Positions 11,239-28,921 of a DNA stretch of 29,538 bases are shown one piece after another (within the stretch, counting starts at the first letter, position 1; the number at the start of each line of letters is the position of its first letter). Origin of the DNA: Ministeria vibrans ATCC 50519 (Eukaryota > Opisthokonta > Filasterea). Under the pieces are notes generated by a model. That model searched no databases. It saw nothing but the letters and a program-made list of their open reading frames with translations, and was not told the origin of the DNA. Location of the stretch: contig CALSCP010002399.1 in the NCBI GenBank assembly GCA_943704425.1, forward strand, positions 90,812 through 120,349, given 5' to 3'. A program made the translations under genes and the position numbers.

Positions 11239-12346
11239 AATATAATTGTGCGTGTGGTTACTGTTGATGCCAAAGACGTAGACAGGCACAATTGGAGTCG
11301 ATTTTCGCAGCGCCAGACGTACAAACCCCTTTCGATCGTTGAGCACAAGCTCGTCAGTTGAGTGTTTGCACGACAGCCTGCATGTGCAACAATGCATCAG
11401 CGACAATACAAATCAATATGGAGAGCAAAACCCCAAATCATGAATTACATTTCTCGAATTCCACCCGGCAGAAGAAGTACGGAGGAGCCCTTGTCGATGA
11501 TGCCCTCGAGAGTCGCGCGAGACGCATCCACTGCGCCCATCAGAAGATAGAGCTCGCGCCACAGCGGAAACCAAAAATTGGCTGTGACTACCGCAACATT
11601 GAGGTTTATGCCGGGCAGAAGAGAACGACGCTCGCAACCGTCAGATTGGAAGGCAAGCAGAACGTGGTAGGGAATCTACAATGAATTGTATTATAATAAT
11701 CACACCAATGATCAAGTGCACTAGTTGCTGCTCTTACCATTCCGTGAGGGTGGAGTGCAAAGATGTAAGGTTTGTCGGCTGGAATAGGGGGACAGGCACG
11801 TAGCATTCTCATGGGAAAGTAGGCGGCTGCCATTTTGAATATCTGTCAGTCAGGGTTGAGAGCAGTGACGGATGAGATGAGAGTTGAGACGGAGCAGTTG
11901 GGAGTTGGCCTTACGCGGCTCTTCATGACGGATTCGGACATTCCTGTTCCCTCAATGCTGGCACGACAGGTCAGCATGCGGGCAAGGAAAATCACCATAG
12001 TGGCAATCTGGAGGAGAAGAGAGACAGAGAAAGAGAGAGGAGAACATCAACATAATGATGAAGATAGACTGATGTGCAGGAGAGCGTACGACTCCCGGCA
12101 AGCCGAAGAACAGAAAGGCCATGATGTTGAGAAGGCTAGAATGCAAAGGGAGCATGCGAGGATGAGCGGCATGGGCGTGGGTGGGCGCAGAGGGCGCTCT
12201 CACGTGAAGGCAGGTCCGGCAAAGGTCCACTTGAGCAGATTCGCAAGAAACAACACAAGTGAATCTTTGTAGGTGAGCGCCGGTCGATACGGCGACACGG
12301 CTTCACCCGGACGTAGAGGAAGCAATGGATCGACGGGAGATGACAT
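10675..12346 (-). CDS. DGAT2: DGAT2/MOGAT-family acyl-CoA:glycerol acyltransferase
   Basis: Makes triacylglycerol or diacylglycerol from acyl-CoA at the ER and lipid droplets. Minus-strand exons are 12346-12204, 12135-12090, 12007-11915, 11842-11738, 11675-11449, 11377-11262 and 10970-10675, giving 341 aa (family 330-390). An N-terminal hydrophobic hairpin (LLNIMAFLFFGLPGV and IATMVIFLARM) embeds it in the membrane. Family motifs are AAYFPMRM, the catalytic YIFALHPHGM, LLPGINLNVAVVTANFW, RELYLLMG, SVLLLPGGIREM, the RKGFVRLAL block, and the C-terminal RYALPFPIVP. Triacyl- versus diacylglycerol specificity cannot be read from this. Intron 6 (10971-11261) holds a long (TC)n tract and a cluster of ATCACTTTG words. 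Confidence 0.93.
11151..11237. repeat. (TC)n microsatellite in DGAT2 intron 6
   Basis: About 43 TC units on the plus strand (GA on the coding strand), preceded at 11016-11150 by several imperfect ATCACTTTG words and a T-rich run. Confidence 0.97.
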
Positions 12347-12834
12347 GAGCACAAAAAAGAAATGATTAGAATTACAAAAATATTATTATATTATAGATCG
12401 AGAGCTGTACTCAATGTCAAAACAAAACTATATACAAAACAAAAAGCAGCATAATACTTCCGCCGTAGGCGCCCGTAGCCCGTAGAGTGTAGACTTCAAG
12501 GCGAGAATGTCCCGAAAAAAGCCCATAGACCCACTGAATATTCATAATTCAACTTCAGAATTAAGATATATCAGCTATGCCGCTACAGGGCGCTGCAGGG
12601 CCCTATACGCGTGCCCAGCGGTGCCATACCGTATACGGCGTCTCGAGACTCCATATATTGCTGGTCGTCACTGTTGATCCCATGGGGAGGGTGCAGTAGC
12701 AGCTACCTTCGCAGATTGATCTTGGAGACACTGTTGCTTCTTTTGTCAATTAATAGAATACTAAATAGATTATTATCAATTTCTGTTTATTATTGCTTTG
12801 GTACATCTAGCGTACCTGTTTTGCAACACTCAGC
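12347..12834. promoter_or_regulatory. Divergent intergenic region, DGAT2 and NSUN2
   Basis: 488 bp between divergent starts. Near each gene it is A/T-rich. The central part (about 12465-12660) is more G/C-rich, with four CGTAG words at 12471-12510 and a ten-base palindrome CCGTATACGG near 12630. No coding region, tRNA or terminator is recognisable. It may contain both promoters or a decayed repeat. Confidence 0.35.
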
Positions 12835-16785
<3,951 letters not shown>

Positions 16786-17046
16786 AAAAATTTCCCGCTG
16801 TTGTTTGTTTCAGTATCGCCTTGCTCGTATATTGGAAACCAGCTGTCATGACACGATATTATATAGCTTTGCGGGACTTGCCAACACGGAGCATTGCAGT
16901 ATCGATGTATGTCATCTATTTTTATCACGTCTAACCGACCCAAAAAATAATATGGACAATCGTCGACTCATATATTTATTTTCATAATAATTCGCATTCA
17001 CAATAATTATTCTTGCTTGACCAACGTAATTAACGTACTTTTCATC

Positions 17047-17846
17047 ATGACGACGGCTTGCGTGCATGAGTTGAAAAATCTTGTTGCAGTTGGAGATTCG
17101 CTTTCTGGCGTGGTACAAAACAAACAAAACAAACGATCGATTTTTGCGGATTTATCATTTTCGACTTGCAAATTTAGACATCTCTCCTTCATCGCGTTAC
17201 AAACCATGGATCTTACTCTTGGGATGACGTGCCGGTGAGCAAAAAAATTTAGCAAAAACATCAATATTTTAGCGACAGCGGTCGGCTATAGACGTTGAGT
17301 CGACCAAAATAATTCTTTGTATATTAATTCGACTCACGCTTTTTTTCTTTTTTTACATACATAATATTATGATCATGATCAGCCCTTCCGAGCAACTTAT
17401 GTGGTTGTTCCCATGCCAAAGACGGTTTCTCGCAAGTAAGTAAAGCGTCTGTTTGTGATAGATAATGCATGCTCTGGGTATATATATTTTCGCGGTTTGA
17501 GTTTATTACTAACATGGTTTATCCGAGTTTACCCTCAAAAATAAGAAGAACAATTAATTTTAACTTTTTCGTCGCAGCCCCGGCGAAAAAGTCGAATTGC
17601 ACGTGGTGGAGGGAGACCTGGGCGTCATCAATCCGCATCGCTACGACGATGCGCACGTGGTAGTCGTCGTGTACTCGGTGTACAGTCGACGTTCCTATGA
17701 AAAGGCATCGGATTTGGTGGCGCAAGTGCGACGCTTTCGAAGGGACGTGCCCATTTGCGTTGTCGAATGCGACGCAGGGTGTGACCCCCAGTACTTGGAC
17801 ACAGGCCACGTAAGAAAATAAGAATAACAAATAATAATAATAATAA

Positions 17847-17877
<31 letters not shown>

Positions 17878-19511
17878 AATATATTTTCTTCGCTTTGCTC
17901 AGGTCAACAGAGCACGAGTGAGTAGCTTGGACTTTAGTGCCCTCCTGGGCAAAGACCGCGCACAGGCGCTGATGAAATGCTCTGTGCAACATCGCGAAAG
18001 CATTCGCCTGCTCGTCAACAAGGTCATCGAACTGGCCATGTCGCAGTCGCGTCCGTTTACACCATCACCCAAAGGCATTTCGAGATTTGTACCCAAATTA
18101 TTCTCTTCTTCAGCCAGTAGGAGGCCCCGCACCCCGAATTGACTGTACTCACACAAGCTTTTGTACGTGCATAGAGGACACATTCAACACACAGAGCATC
18201 AGCTTTTCCGCCTCTACACCTCTCGGCGCAGTGCCACGCACCACACCCGTGCACACAAAGAAGCGACCGGTGAGCGAGTCAGTTGTCAACAACACCAGGC
18301 ACCAAAGACTGTCGGGCCCGCACGACAACACGAAGAAAACAATCAGCACAGTCGACTTTATCACGGAAACAGCACACGAAGACAAAACCGCCGAGCATCA
18401 ACCACAAGAAAACGACGAAGAGAAGGAGGAGGAGGAGGAAGAAGAAGAAGAAGAACGTGACAATGTGCAGGTGGGTGAGGCAGGGGGTGAAGGCACAACC
18501 GAACATACAACGCACGTTGCAGTTCCAGCGCTCACGGGGCCTTGGTACACAGCCGTACGCAACACAGAGGTAGTTACATGTGCCACAAGGAGAGGAATAC
18601 GAGGTCTATACTAACACCCACGTTTTGCCTCTTTTTCAATGCACACACAGGAGAAGAAGCGCTTTGTGACCACCTGTAAGTTCACAGCAAGAAACCCAAG
18701 CGCCTCATTCTTGTTTGTTTTGTTGCAGTTTTGCACACGAAAGACAATGTAAGGCACACGCGCGACGCGACCGCCATCAGTTTAAACACGCTGTCGCAAC
18801 GTCTGCAATACGACCGAGTGGACTTGGACTCAGCCATGGCCAGCATGTACGCCCTTGTGGACGAAACGGCAGCCGCAGTCGCCTCGCTGGAGGCCAGCCT
18901 TGCAAATCCCGCAATGCGCACAACCTACATTGCCCTGGCTCTCCATGAGCTCTTTTGCCAGGTGATGCCTGAGGAGCTTGTTGACGAGATTGCGCCCTGG
19001 AGATTTGAATATGAAATGGCGCTGCTATCGCGCTCCAGGAGCCTCATGCGGCTGTACGACCGCGTCCATACGACTGCAAGCATTGATTGTCTTGTCGCTG
19101 AGCGCGTGAACCAAGCGCGGTGGCGTGCACAGCTCGAGAGGCTCTTTGACAGTCTGCCGCGCGAGACGATCCATGATGTCGCATTGCGGGCGCTCCTCTG
19201 TGCAGCATTTCGCGCGTTGGGAGGCGGCGCGGGCGGTCACGACAAGGAACACATTGCTTCGACACTTGTAGACAACCCTGATGTCCATCAGGCATTGGCA
19301 GGGGGCGCCACCGAGGACGAAATGGTGCGATTGGCACATGAACACACTGTGGGACACTCCTGCGAAGCCACTCGCTGTGTCAGCGAAGCAGCCCGGCACA
19401 GTGTGTCTGTGCACGACGCACAGTCAACCGAGGCATCGACAGAGGCGCGCAGGGCATTGAGATATCGATTCCGACAACGCAAACGCATTCGAGCAGTAAG
19501 AATGAATAAAA

Positions 19512-19544
<33 letters not shown>

Positions 19545-19664
19545 TATTATTATTATTATTATTATTATTATTGTTGTTGTTGTTGTTGTTGTTGTTGACA
19601 TTGATTTAATTATCTTCTGTGTATTATGTAGGTGTTCTCACAAGAAGAGGCTCTTCAATTTTAG
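17047..19664 (+). CDS. Unrecognised protein: degenerate Ras-like domain, acidic linker, alpha-helical C-terminal region
   Basis: Exons are 17047-17112, 17178-17234, 17383-17435, 17578-17809, 17903-18116, 18175-18569, 18651-18675, 18729-19495 and 19632-19664, giving 613 aa. Residues 1-205 follow the small-GTPase plan: beta1 and P-loop LVAVGDSLSGVTSLLHR (Val in place of the essential Lys), a divergent G3 strand (ELHVVEGDLG, no DxxGQ), VVVVVYSVYSRRSYEKASDL typical of Ras/RGK proteins, then VPICVVECDAG in place of NKxD. So it is probably a pseudo-GTPase. About 200-330 is low complexity with an acidic Glu run. The remainder is helix-rich (ALALHELFCQVMPEEL, LERLFDSLPRETIHD) and ends in basic RYRFRQRKRIR; I recognise no family. 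If the intron at 18117 is retained, the protein stops at 18142 as a lone Ras-like domain. Confidence 0.65.
17831..17872. repeat. Self-complementary (AAT)n-(ATT)n tract in intron 4 of the Ras-like gene
   Basis: About six AAT units run straight into about eight ATT units, so the tract can form a hairpin inside the intron. Confidence 0.9.
19512..19597. repeat. (AAT)n-(ATT)n-(GTT)n palindromic microsatellite in last intron of the Ras-like gene
   Basis: AAT units switch to ATT units about 30 bases in and then to GTT units. The first two blocks are complementary and could fold. The tract fills the last intron (19496-19631). Confidence 0.93.
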
Positions 19665-19724
19665 ACTTTTGCTTTTCAATTTTGTTACAGGGAGCTTTGT
19701 TTGTAATACAAGTACGTTCTCTTT

Positions 19725-21732
<2,008 letters not shown>

Positions 21733-22007
21733 ACTGGAAAATAAATTACAATTATTAACAATTTACAATGATAATGAAACTACAAGAGAAGTATTATCAC
21801 TTATCAGTCAATGAGGGATTTCCGATTAGCCTTCAGACTCGATCAAATGAGCCAATTTGAAGCGATCAACATGCAATAAAGCCACAGGGAATACGACGCG
21901 TATTTTCATACAATTATGAGGTGAGAATGAGTACGAGGAGTAAAATGAAAACATTGATACTCATTAAAATCAAAAATTCACTTTTTTTGTTAAAACGCCC
22001 GTCAGCC
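21733..22007. promoter_or_regulatory. Divergent intergenic region, WDR13 and RAB24
   Basis: 275 bp of mostly A/T-rich DNA between two divergent start codons, presumably carrying both promoters. No specific element is identifiable. Confidence 0.4.
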
Positions 22008-23159
<1,152 letters not shown>

Positions 23160-23289
23160 AACCAAAACACACACTCATATCCCATCCCATCTCATCCCAT
23201 CAGCTTTGTTGGTTCCTTCTCCTTCCAATCACTGTAACCTTTTTTTTTTTACTCTATTGAACAAAGTACAAACAGTATTGTTTTTGTTA

Positions 23290-26152
23290 TTACACTGTGG
23301 TGTGAGCGTCCAAGTCAAAGATGGACACGGGACTGTGCGCAGTGCCTTCCAAAGAACACTCGAGCGCATTACGAAGGTCGCTCAATCTAAGGGGGAAAAC
23401 GAGGCAGAGAGACAGAGAGAGCATAATAAGTTGAGAGCCAGTTGCGTGAGAGTATCGTTGCTCAAAAGTAAAATAGCACCACACACACACAGACACACAC
23501 ACACACACACACACACACAAGACATAGACTAACCTCTGCACGTGATGCGTGTGGCCCTCGTGTGCATAGGCCGTCAGTGCGTCGTTCAGGCGTCCTTGGC
23601 TCTCCCTCAGCACTCCCATTGACACACCACTCTGTTCCTCATCACCTAATCGCACTACAAACGACACTACTAAGAAACAACAATACACAAACAAAATGAC
23701 ATACGCTTGGCGAGATGGAGTCTGCGTGCGGTGTCGCCAAGGCGAGCGTGGCGGGCCAGGGCAATGAGAGCGTCGTAGCGCCCGTCGCGCGTATTGCCGG
23801 TGCGTGCGCGCGCCAGCACAATCGCGTACAGATCGGGCGCACTCAGCTGCCGCGCACATCGTAGCGCACTCTCGAGTCGCTCGTGTCGCACCAGCGCAGT
23901 GAAAAATCGCCGTCGAAACACATTCACCGTGATTTGCTCGCGTTGCTGCTTCACATCAACTGCTCCTACCACTTCCGCCGGTTTCATCACCCTCTCTCGT
24001 TCCTGCGACAACTGCCCCTCCCCCTGATGACTGCCACCCTCGTCGTCCTCAAGTTCTTCTTGATCAAAGGCCGTCACTTCGTTGCGCCGGTCGTACGTCG
24101 CAAACAGGCGCCAGAGCAACGTCTCCAGCGCCCCCGCACGAGCCTGGGCCGCCCCATCGCCCACCCGCGCCTCATCGTGATACAGACGCAAAAACGTGTC
24201 CACACAGGCGCGAAGAGCACACAACGCTGCACTCGCGTCGACTGACCATGGGAGCACCCGCGCCAACGCAAGTGCCTCTGCAAACATCTGGTCCTGCTGT
24301 TCGTGCACACCTGAGAATGGTCTGTGCAGGCGCAAGTGCATCCGCATGAGCGACACAAACCCCAGTGTGCCATCGTCTACGGCACCCAGCTCAAGGCGCA
24401 CAGCACAGAGTGGTCCGGATTCAAGGGCAACCAACACCGTGTCGCCACGGTAGCAGCTCCCATTGGGTTCACCGCGCGCCCACACACACACAGGAAAGCT
24501 CTTTCGCAATTGCTGTGGCTGCTGCTGTTGCTGCTGCCGAGGCTCCGCAGCACTGACAGTGTGGTGGCCCAGACGGTCGAGGTACATTGACAGGTCAATA
24601 CAGCTTGTGTCCACGTTGAGCGGTCGGTCATCATGGACAGAGACGCTGAGCAGCGTAAGCGCTGCATCGAACCAGCAGAAGGAGCCACGGGAGTCGACGA
24701 CAGCAAGGGCAGCATCAGACTCGTGCCACAGTACACTCAGAGGCACCTGTAGTCCATCGGGGACGTGTCGACGGGCCAGTGCCGGAGCAGCAGCCACTGC
24801 TCCACTGCCAAGGTTGTTGTGTGCACAGCGACGCACCAACACCAGTGCGCCATCGTCGCAGACGAGCACCGTTGCCGTCTCGCCATGGTTCACTTTCGCG
24901 TGCACAACCTCTGTTTCCGTCTCCACCACCATGGTCTCCCGCTCGTCCGTTCGACACTCTTCTGCGCCCTCCACCAACTCATAGGCACACAGCCACACGC
25001 GACGACGGTTGTCTTCGTCAAGCTCGCACGTGAAGAACACACGAGGATGCGACTGACTGAACGCCAGCGAGAGGATCTGCTGCCGTCGCGTTTTCACACG
25101 ACACACTTCTCGAAGTGGCTCGGCCGCGGTAGTAGTAGCTATTCCTGTGGTAGTGGCGGATGCTGAGGAACTTGACACTGCAAAGAGCACAACGTTGACA
25201 CGACTGCGTCTCTCAGAGGTGCCACTGCGCGTCCAGAAACAGGCGACGAGCGACCCCGTCGGATTGGCACACACACGCGCGTCGGCGTACGCCTGCTGTG
25301 CACTCTCGGCGGGCCCCAACTGCACCGTTTGCATCACTTTGATGTCGATTGGGGGAAGACGGTCGTCGCTGCGATCCTTCTCCTTGTACAGTTGCACCAG
25401 AGTGAGACGGGAGTGGTTTTCGCTTGTAAGCAGCGCCAGCGGTCCGCCCAGCAGCGTCGCCGACGCAATGTGACGGTCGTTGATCTTGTCCGCAAGTGCC
25501 GCATCATGTACCATGCCGGTACAGTCGCCCGAGTGGCTGGCCACCGTGAAGAGCGTGAGGGTGCCGTCGTTCAAGAACAGCACAAATCCGTGCGTCGCCC
25601 CAAAGCGCGTCTCCTGCATCGCAACTGGCCGCCGTCGTGGTTCTGCCATAGCTTTTTCACACTGACGCAAAGCATCGCGCAGCCGATGTGCTCGTCCCGA
25701 GGCGCGGCCGTTCGGCGGCAGTGTGGTGAGGCCGCGCGCGAGACTCCACGCGTCGTCGCTGGTGCTCGTCGTCAGGGCACCACTGCCACCCGACGCGGGC
25801 GGCGGGCGGCTGTCCGACACGCCCACGGCATTCAACGACAACGTAGACGATGCGCCTGTCCCGGACGACTTGTCGCGATAGCAATGGACGCCGAGAGGAA
25901 CGTCTACACAACAATAACAAAATTCCTTTCAGCTGTCAGAAAAAATATATGTGAACTTTTTGAAAACAAGAGTGTTTCTTTTGAGGATGCCCATCAAGAA
26001 GGCAGCGTGATGTGATTTAAAATGCACATACCACCCGGCTGAGGTCCCTACATAGACGATAAGCGGTGTTAGCGGGTGTAACAGCGCTGTTTGAGTGATA
26101 CTGATGATTTTCGAAGTGCCCACAAATGAACGTGTACAAGCAGCGTCGTCAT
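23290..26152 (-). CDS. WDPCP: WDPCP/Fritz, ciliary and planar-polarity (CPLANE) effector
   Basis: In animals WDPCP works with INTU and FUZ at the ciliary base, organising septins and recruiting IFT-A. Minus-strand exons are 26152-26102, 26047-26032 (16 nt), 25903-23705, 23654-23534 and 23386-23290, giving 827 aa (human 746). The N-terminus MTTLLVHVHLWALR matches the ELHLWSLK block, and GDVPLGVHCYRDK matches the IGIYQYYDKK block. AWSL then RLRDALRQCEKAM follow as in the family. The propeller half continues to HDDRPLNVD. The C-terminal helical part contains FRRRFFTALVRHERLESAL, matching the YARRFFHHLLRYQRFEKAF block. A His/Gln-rich insert (DNA about 24515-24545) is species-specific. The divergent neighbour is a septin. 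Confidence 0.87.
23479..23519. repeat. (CA)n microsatellite in WDPCP last intron
   Basis: CA units on the plus strand (GT on the coding strand) lie inside the 23387-23533 intron. Confidence 0.95.
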
Positions 26153-26319
26153 CGACCGCCCCCCTGAAATCACCTCTATGGAAAGGATGATGGCTAAGCC
26201 GGAAAAAGAATGAGTCAATTATTTATTTATTTATTTATTTCAATATGAGATTGAAAAACTGTGTGTGTGTGTGAAACTGGAAAAATAAGAAGTCAAAACT
26301 AAATTAATTTTACCTCATC
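26153..26319. promoter_or_regulatory. Divergent promoter region, WDPCP and septin
   Basis: 167 bp between divergent start codons, including an (ATTT)n tract at 26218-26240. The two genes probably share control elements; in vertebrates WDPCP functionally interacts with septins. Confidence 0.4.
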
Positions 26320-28717
26320 ATGTCGCATATGCACCGTCGAGTACTGGTAAGGATCACACTGCTCCGAGAACTTCTTCTGGGATTTATAATTTGGTCTTGT
26401 TTGTTTGAAAATGAATATGATTTTGAGTTCATCGCGTCGACCCTTCTCCACTCTCCCGAGTCGTGTTGGCTCGATTGGATGCACTTCCTACGCGTGTTTC
26501 TGCTCCCGTTGCGCCAATTGTCTTATTGATGCTGACACAAAACGGATTTTTTTTTTTTTTTTCAAACCTCTCTTGGTTTTTAGGGCCCCACTGGCCGAAA
26601 CTTGTCTTTAGAAGGCTACGTTGGCTTTGACGGGCTTCCCGACCAGCTTGTCAACATCCGATCGCGCTACGGTAGGAAACAAAGTGACGTGCGCTGAGCG
26701 ACAGTCTGTTCCGTTTTGAAACTCACTTTAAAAAAAAAAAAAAAAAAAAAAAAAATTGCAGGATTCGAATTCAACGTCATGTGCATCGGTAAGCACGAGG
26801 GGTACAGGGGGTGTGGAGGGGAATGAAGGGTGCTGGGTGGGGAAGAAAATGGAAGGGGCTCACAGGAGTGAGTGAGAGAGAGAGAGAGAGAGAGAGTGAT
26901 GGACAGCGCGTCAGTCGCACACACAACTTATCATCAGCGGTTGTTCCCGACTGACTCCCCTCTTTCCCTCGTGGATTTTGCTTAGGCGAACCTGGTATTG
27001 GCAAGTCGACGCTCATTGACACGCTGTTCAAGACCGAACTGGAGACCAAACCACAGATGTGGCGTCAAGAGAAGGTGTCGCTGGATGTGAATCAATTTGG
27101 TATGCGTCTTGCGTGTGTCTGTTCCTCTCTCTCATTTGTTCTTTCTATTGTACATACAGACCTGGAGGAGAGTGGCATTGAGTTGCAGCTGTCTGTCATT
27201 GACTCGCGTGGATTTGGCGATCAAATTAACAAAGAAAAAAGGTTTGTGTGAGTCGTATCGGCTGAGATAATCTCACGTGTGAATTTTCTCAGTTTCAACC
27301 CCATTGTGGAGTACATTGACAAGCAGCTGGAGTCCTATATGAAGGAGGAGTCGCGCACCCGTCGTCACCTCAAGACTTTCAAGGACACGCGAGTGCACGT
27401 CTGTCTCTACTTCATCTCCCCTACTGGTACGACACATACGCACATACTCTTCGACCGGTCCTCCTAAACGCTTGTTGGTCTGATTTTTTGTGTAGGGCAC
27501 TCGATCAAGTCAATGGACCTGGAGTGTCTGAAGGAGCTGCAGTCGCGCGTGAATGTGATTCCCGTTATTGCCAAGGCGGACACGGTTACCAAAGAGGACT
27601 TGGACCGCTTCCGCAAGCGTATCCGCAGAGAGTTTGCTGACAACGATATCCACCTCTACCAGGTACGCATCTCATTCTTCCCACTGTCAATGTACCATAG
27701 TAATGTTGCTTAAAACTGCCTGGATATGTGTCCGTCTCTCTGTGTGGTTCTTACGCACTATCACGCACACACCTACACAAACACACACATACATGTAGAT
27801 ATATATAATTATATTATATATAATTATATATATACTCTCTCTCTCTCTCTCAAATTATCTCTTTCTTGTGTCGGCCTGACTATTCTCTCTGGTAGTTCCC
27901 CGATGAGGACCCAGCGGATGCTAAGCTTGCGGCAATGCAGCCGTTCGCGGTGGTGGGGAGTCGCACGCAGGTTGGGTTTGGCGAGAAGAAGGTGCGAGCG
28001 CGGCAGTACCCGTGGGGGCTGGTTGAGGTGGAGAACGACAAGCACTGCGACTTTGTGCACTTGCGGGAGCTGCTGGTGCGCAAGCACATTGTGGATTTGG
28101 TGCAGTCGACGCACCAACGCCACTACATGACGTACCGTGCCGAAACAATGGAGAGCAAGGGGTTTGTTGACAAGGACGACGAGAACATTGCCAAGGCGTT
28201 TGAGGAGAAGAAGAAGGCCTTTGAGGAGGAGATGAAGCTTGCCGAGGAGACCATGAGACAGCGCTTTATCAGCAAGGTCCAGTCCAAGGAGGCGCTCCTC
28301 AAGAACAAGCAGCAGGAGGTCAGCACACACGCAACCCGCACCATCCTCTTTATCACTTTTGTTCCACTTTGTTTCGCTATTACTGTGTTTCTCTCTCTCT
28401 CTTTTTTATATATTTTTGTTTTTTTCCCCCTTCCGCTATCCTTTATTTCTTTCCCTCCTATCTCTCTCTGGATCTGTGTGTCTCTTTTTCTCCTTCTTTA
28501 TGTTTTTCCCTCTCACACACACTCACATGCGTAGATGTCCGACAAGTACGAGACACAGCTGAACAAGCTCAACGCGGAGCTGCGCCAGCTCAAGCAGCGT
28601 CAGTTGCAGCTCGACGACCAGCACAATGCTCTCAAGGCGGCCGCCAGCCACTCGCCCAAGGAGAAGCGCAAGAGTCGCAAGTTCCTCCGTGGCAACACCC
28701 CCACTCCTCAGCTCTAA
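26320..28717 (+). CDS. Septin, SEPT6-group-like
   Basis: GTP-binding filament protein of the cortex, cytokinetic ring and cilium base. Exons are 26320-26346, 26584-26671, 26762-26788, 26986-27099, 27160-27241, 27293-27426, 27496-27662, 27896-28318 and 28535-28717, giving 414 aa. P-loop GEPGIGKST at about 48-56, G3 [13 protein letters not shown]4 AKAD, and the septin unique element around [13 protein letters not shown] and [13 protein letters not shown]-terminal coiled coil runs from about 320 to 395 ([18 protein letters not shown], then a leucine-rich heptad stretch), followed by a basic tail. The switch I region ([16 protein letters not shown]) lacks the catalytic Thr of active septins, and G3 lacks the usual DTPG, as in the GTPase-inactive SEPT6 group. 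Exon 3 is only 27 nt. Confidence 0.93.
26730..26755. repeat. Poly(A) run just before a 3' splice site in the septin gene
   Basis: 26 consecutive A residues are followed by TTGCAG and exon 3. The usual polypyrimidine tract is absent at this acceptor. Confidence 0.95.
27798..27852. repeat. AT-rich and (CT)n compound repeat in septin intron 7
   Basis: TATA/TAAT self-complementary words are followed by (CT)n before the splice acceptor at 27895. Confidence 0.85.
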
Positions 28718-28921
28718 TATTCTTTATTATTATATTTTCCTTGAATTGAAAAGCCGACAGTCTCATTCTACGACAACGTGCAAAGCAGCAGCGCTGATTG
28801 ATTCCTGATTGATTCCTTTTTTCAGCATTTGTTCAAAGAATTTTTAGATTGTTCATTTCAATCATTTGGTTCAATATTCAAATTGAACTAATATTTTCTA
28901 CTTCAATTTGTTCACGTTTGG

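Noticed and set aside
11089..11684. Plus-strand reading frames opposite DGAT2
   Set aside because: They are antisense shadows of DGAT2 exons 5-6 and of an intronic TC tract. The minus strand carries the conserved DGAT2 blocks.
18117..18174. Split of the Ras-like gene into two separate genes
   Set aside because: The downstream frame has no early ATG, and a GT-AG intron joins the parts in phase; kept as a finding because the alternative is not excluded.
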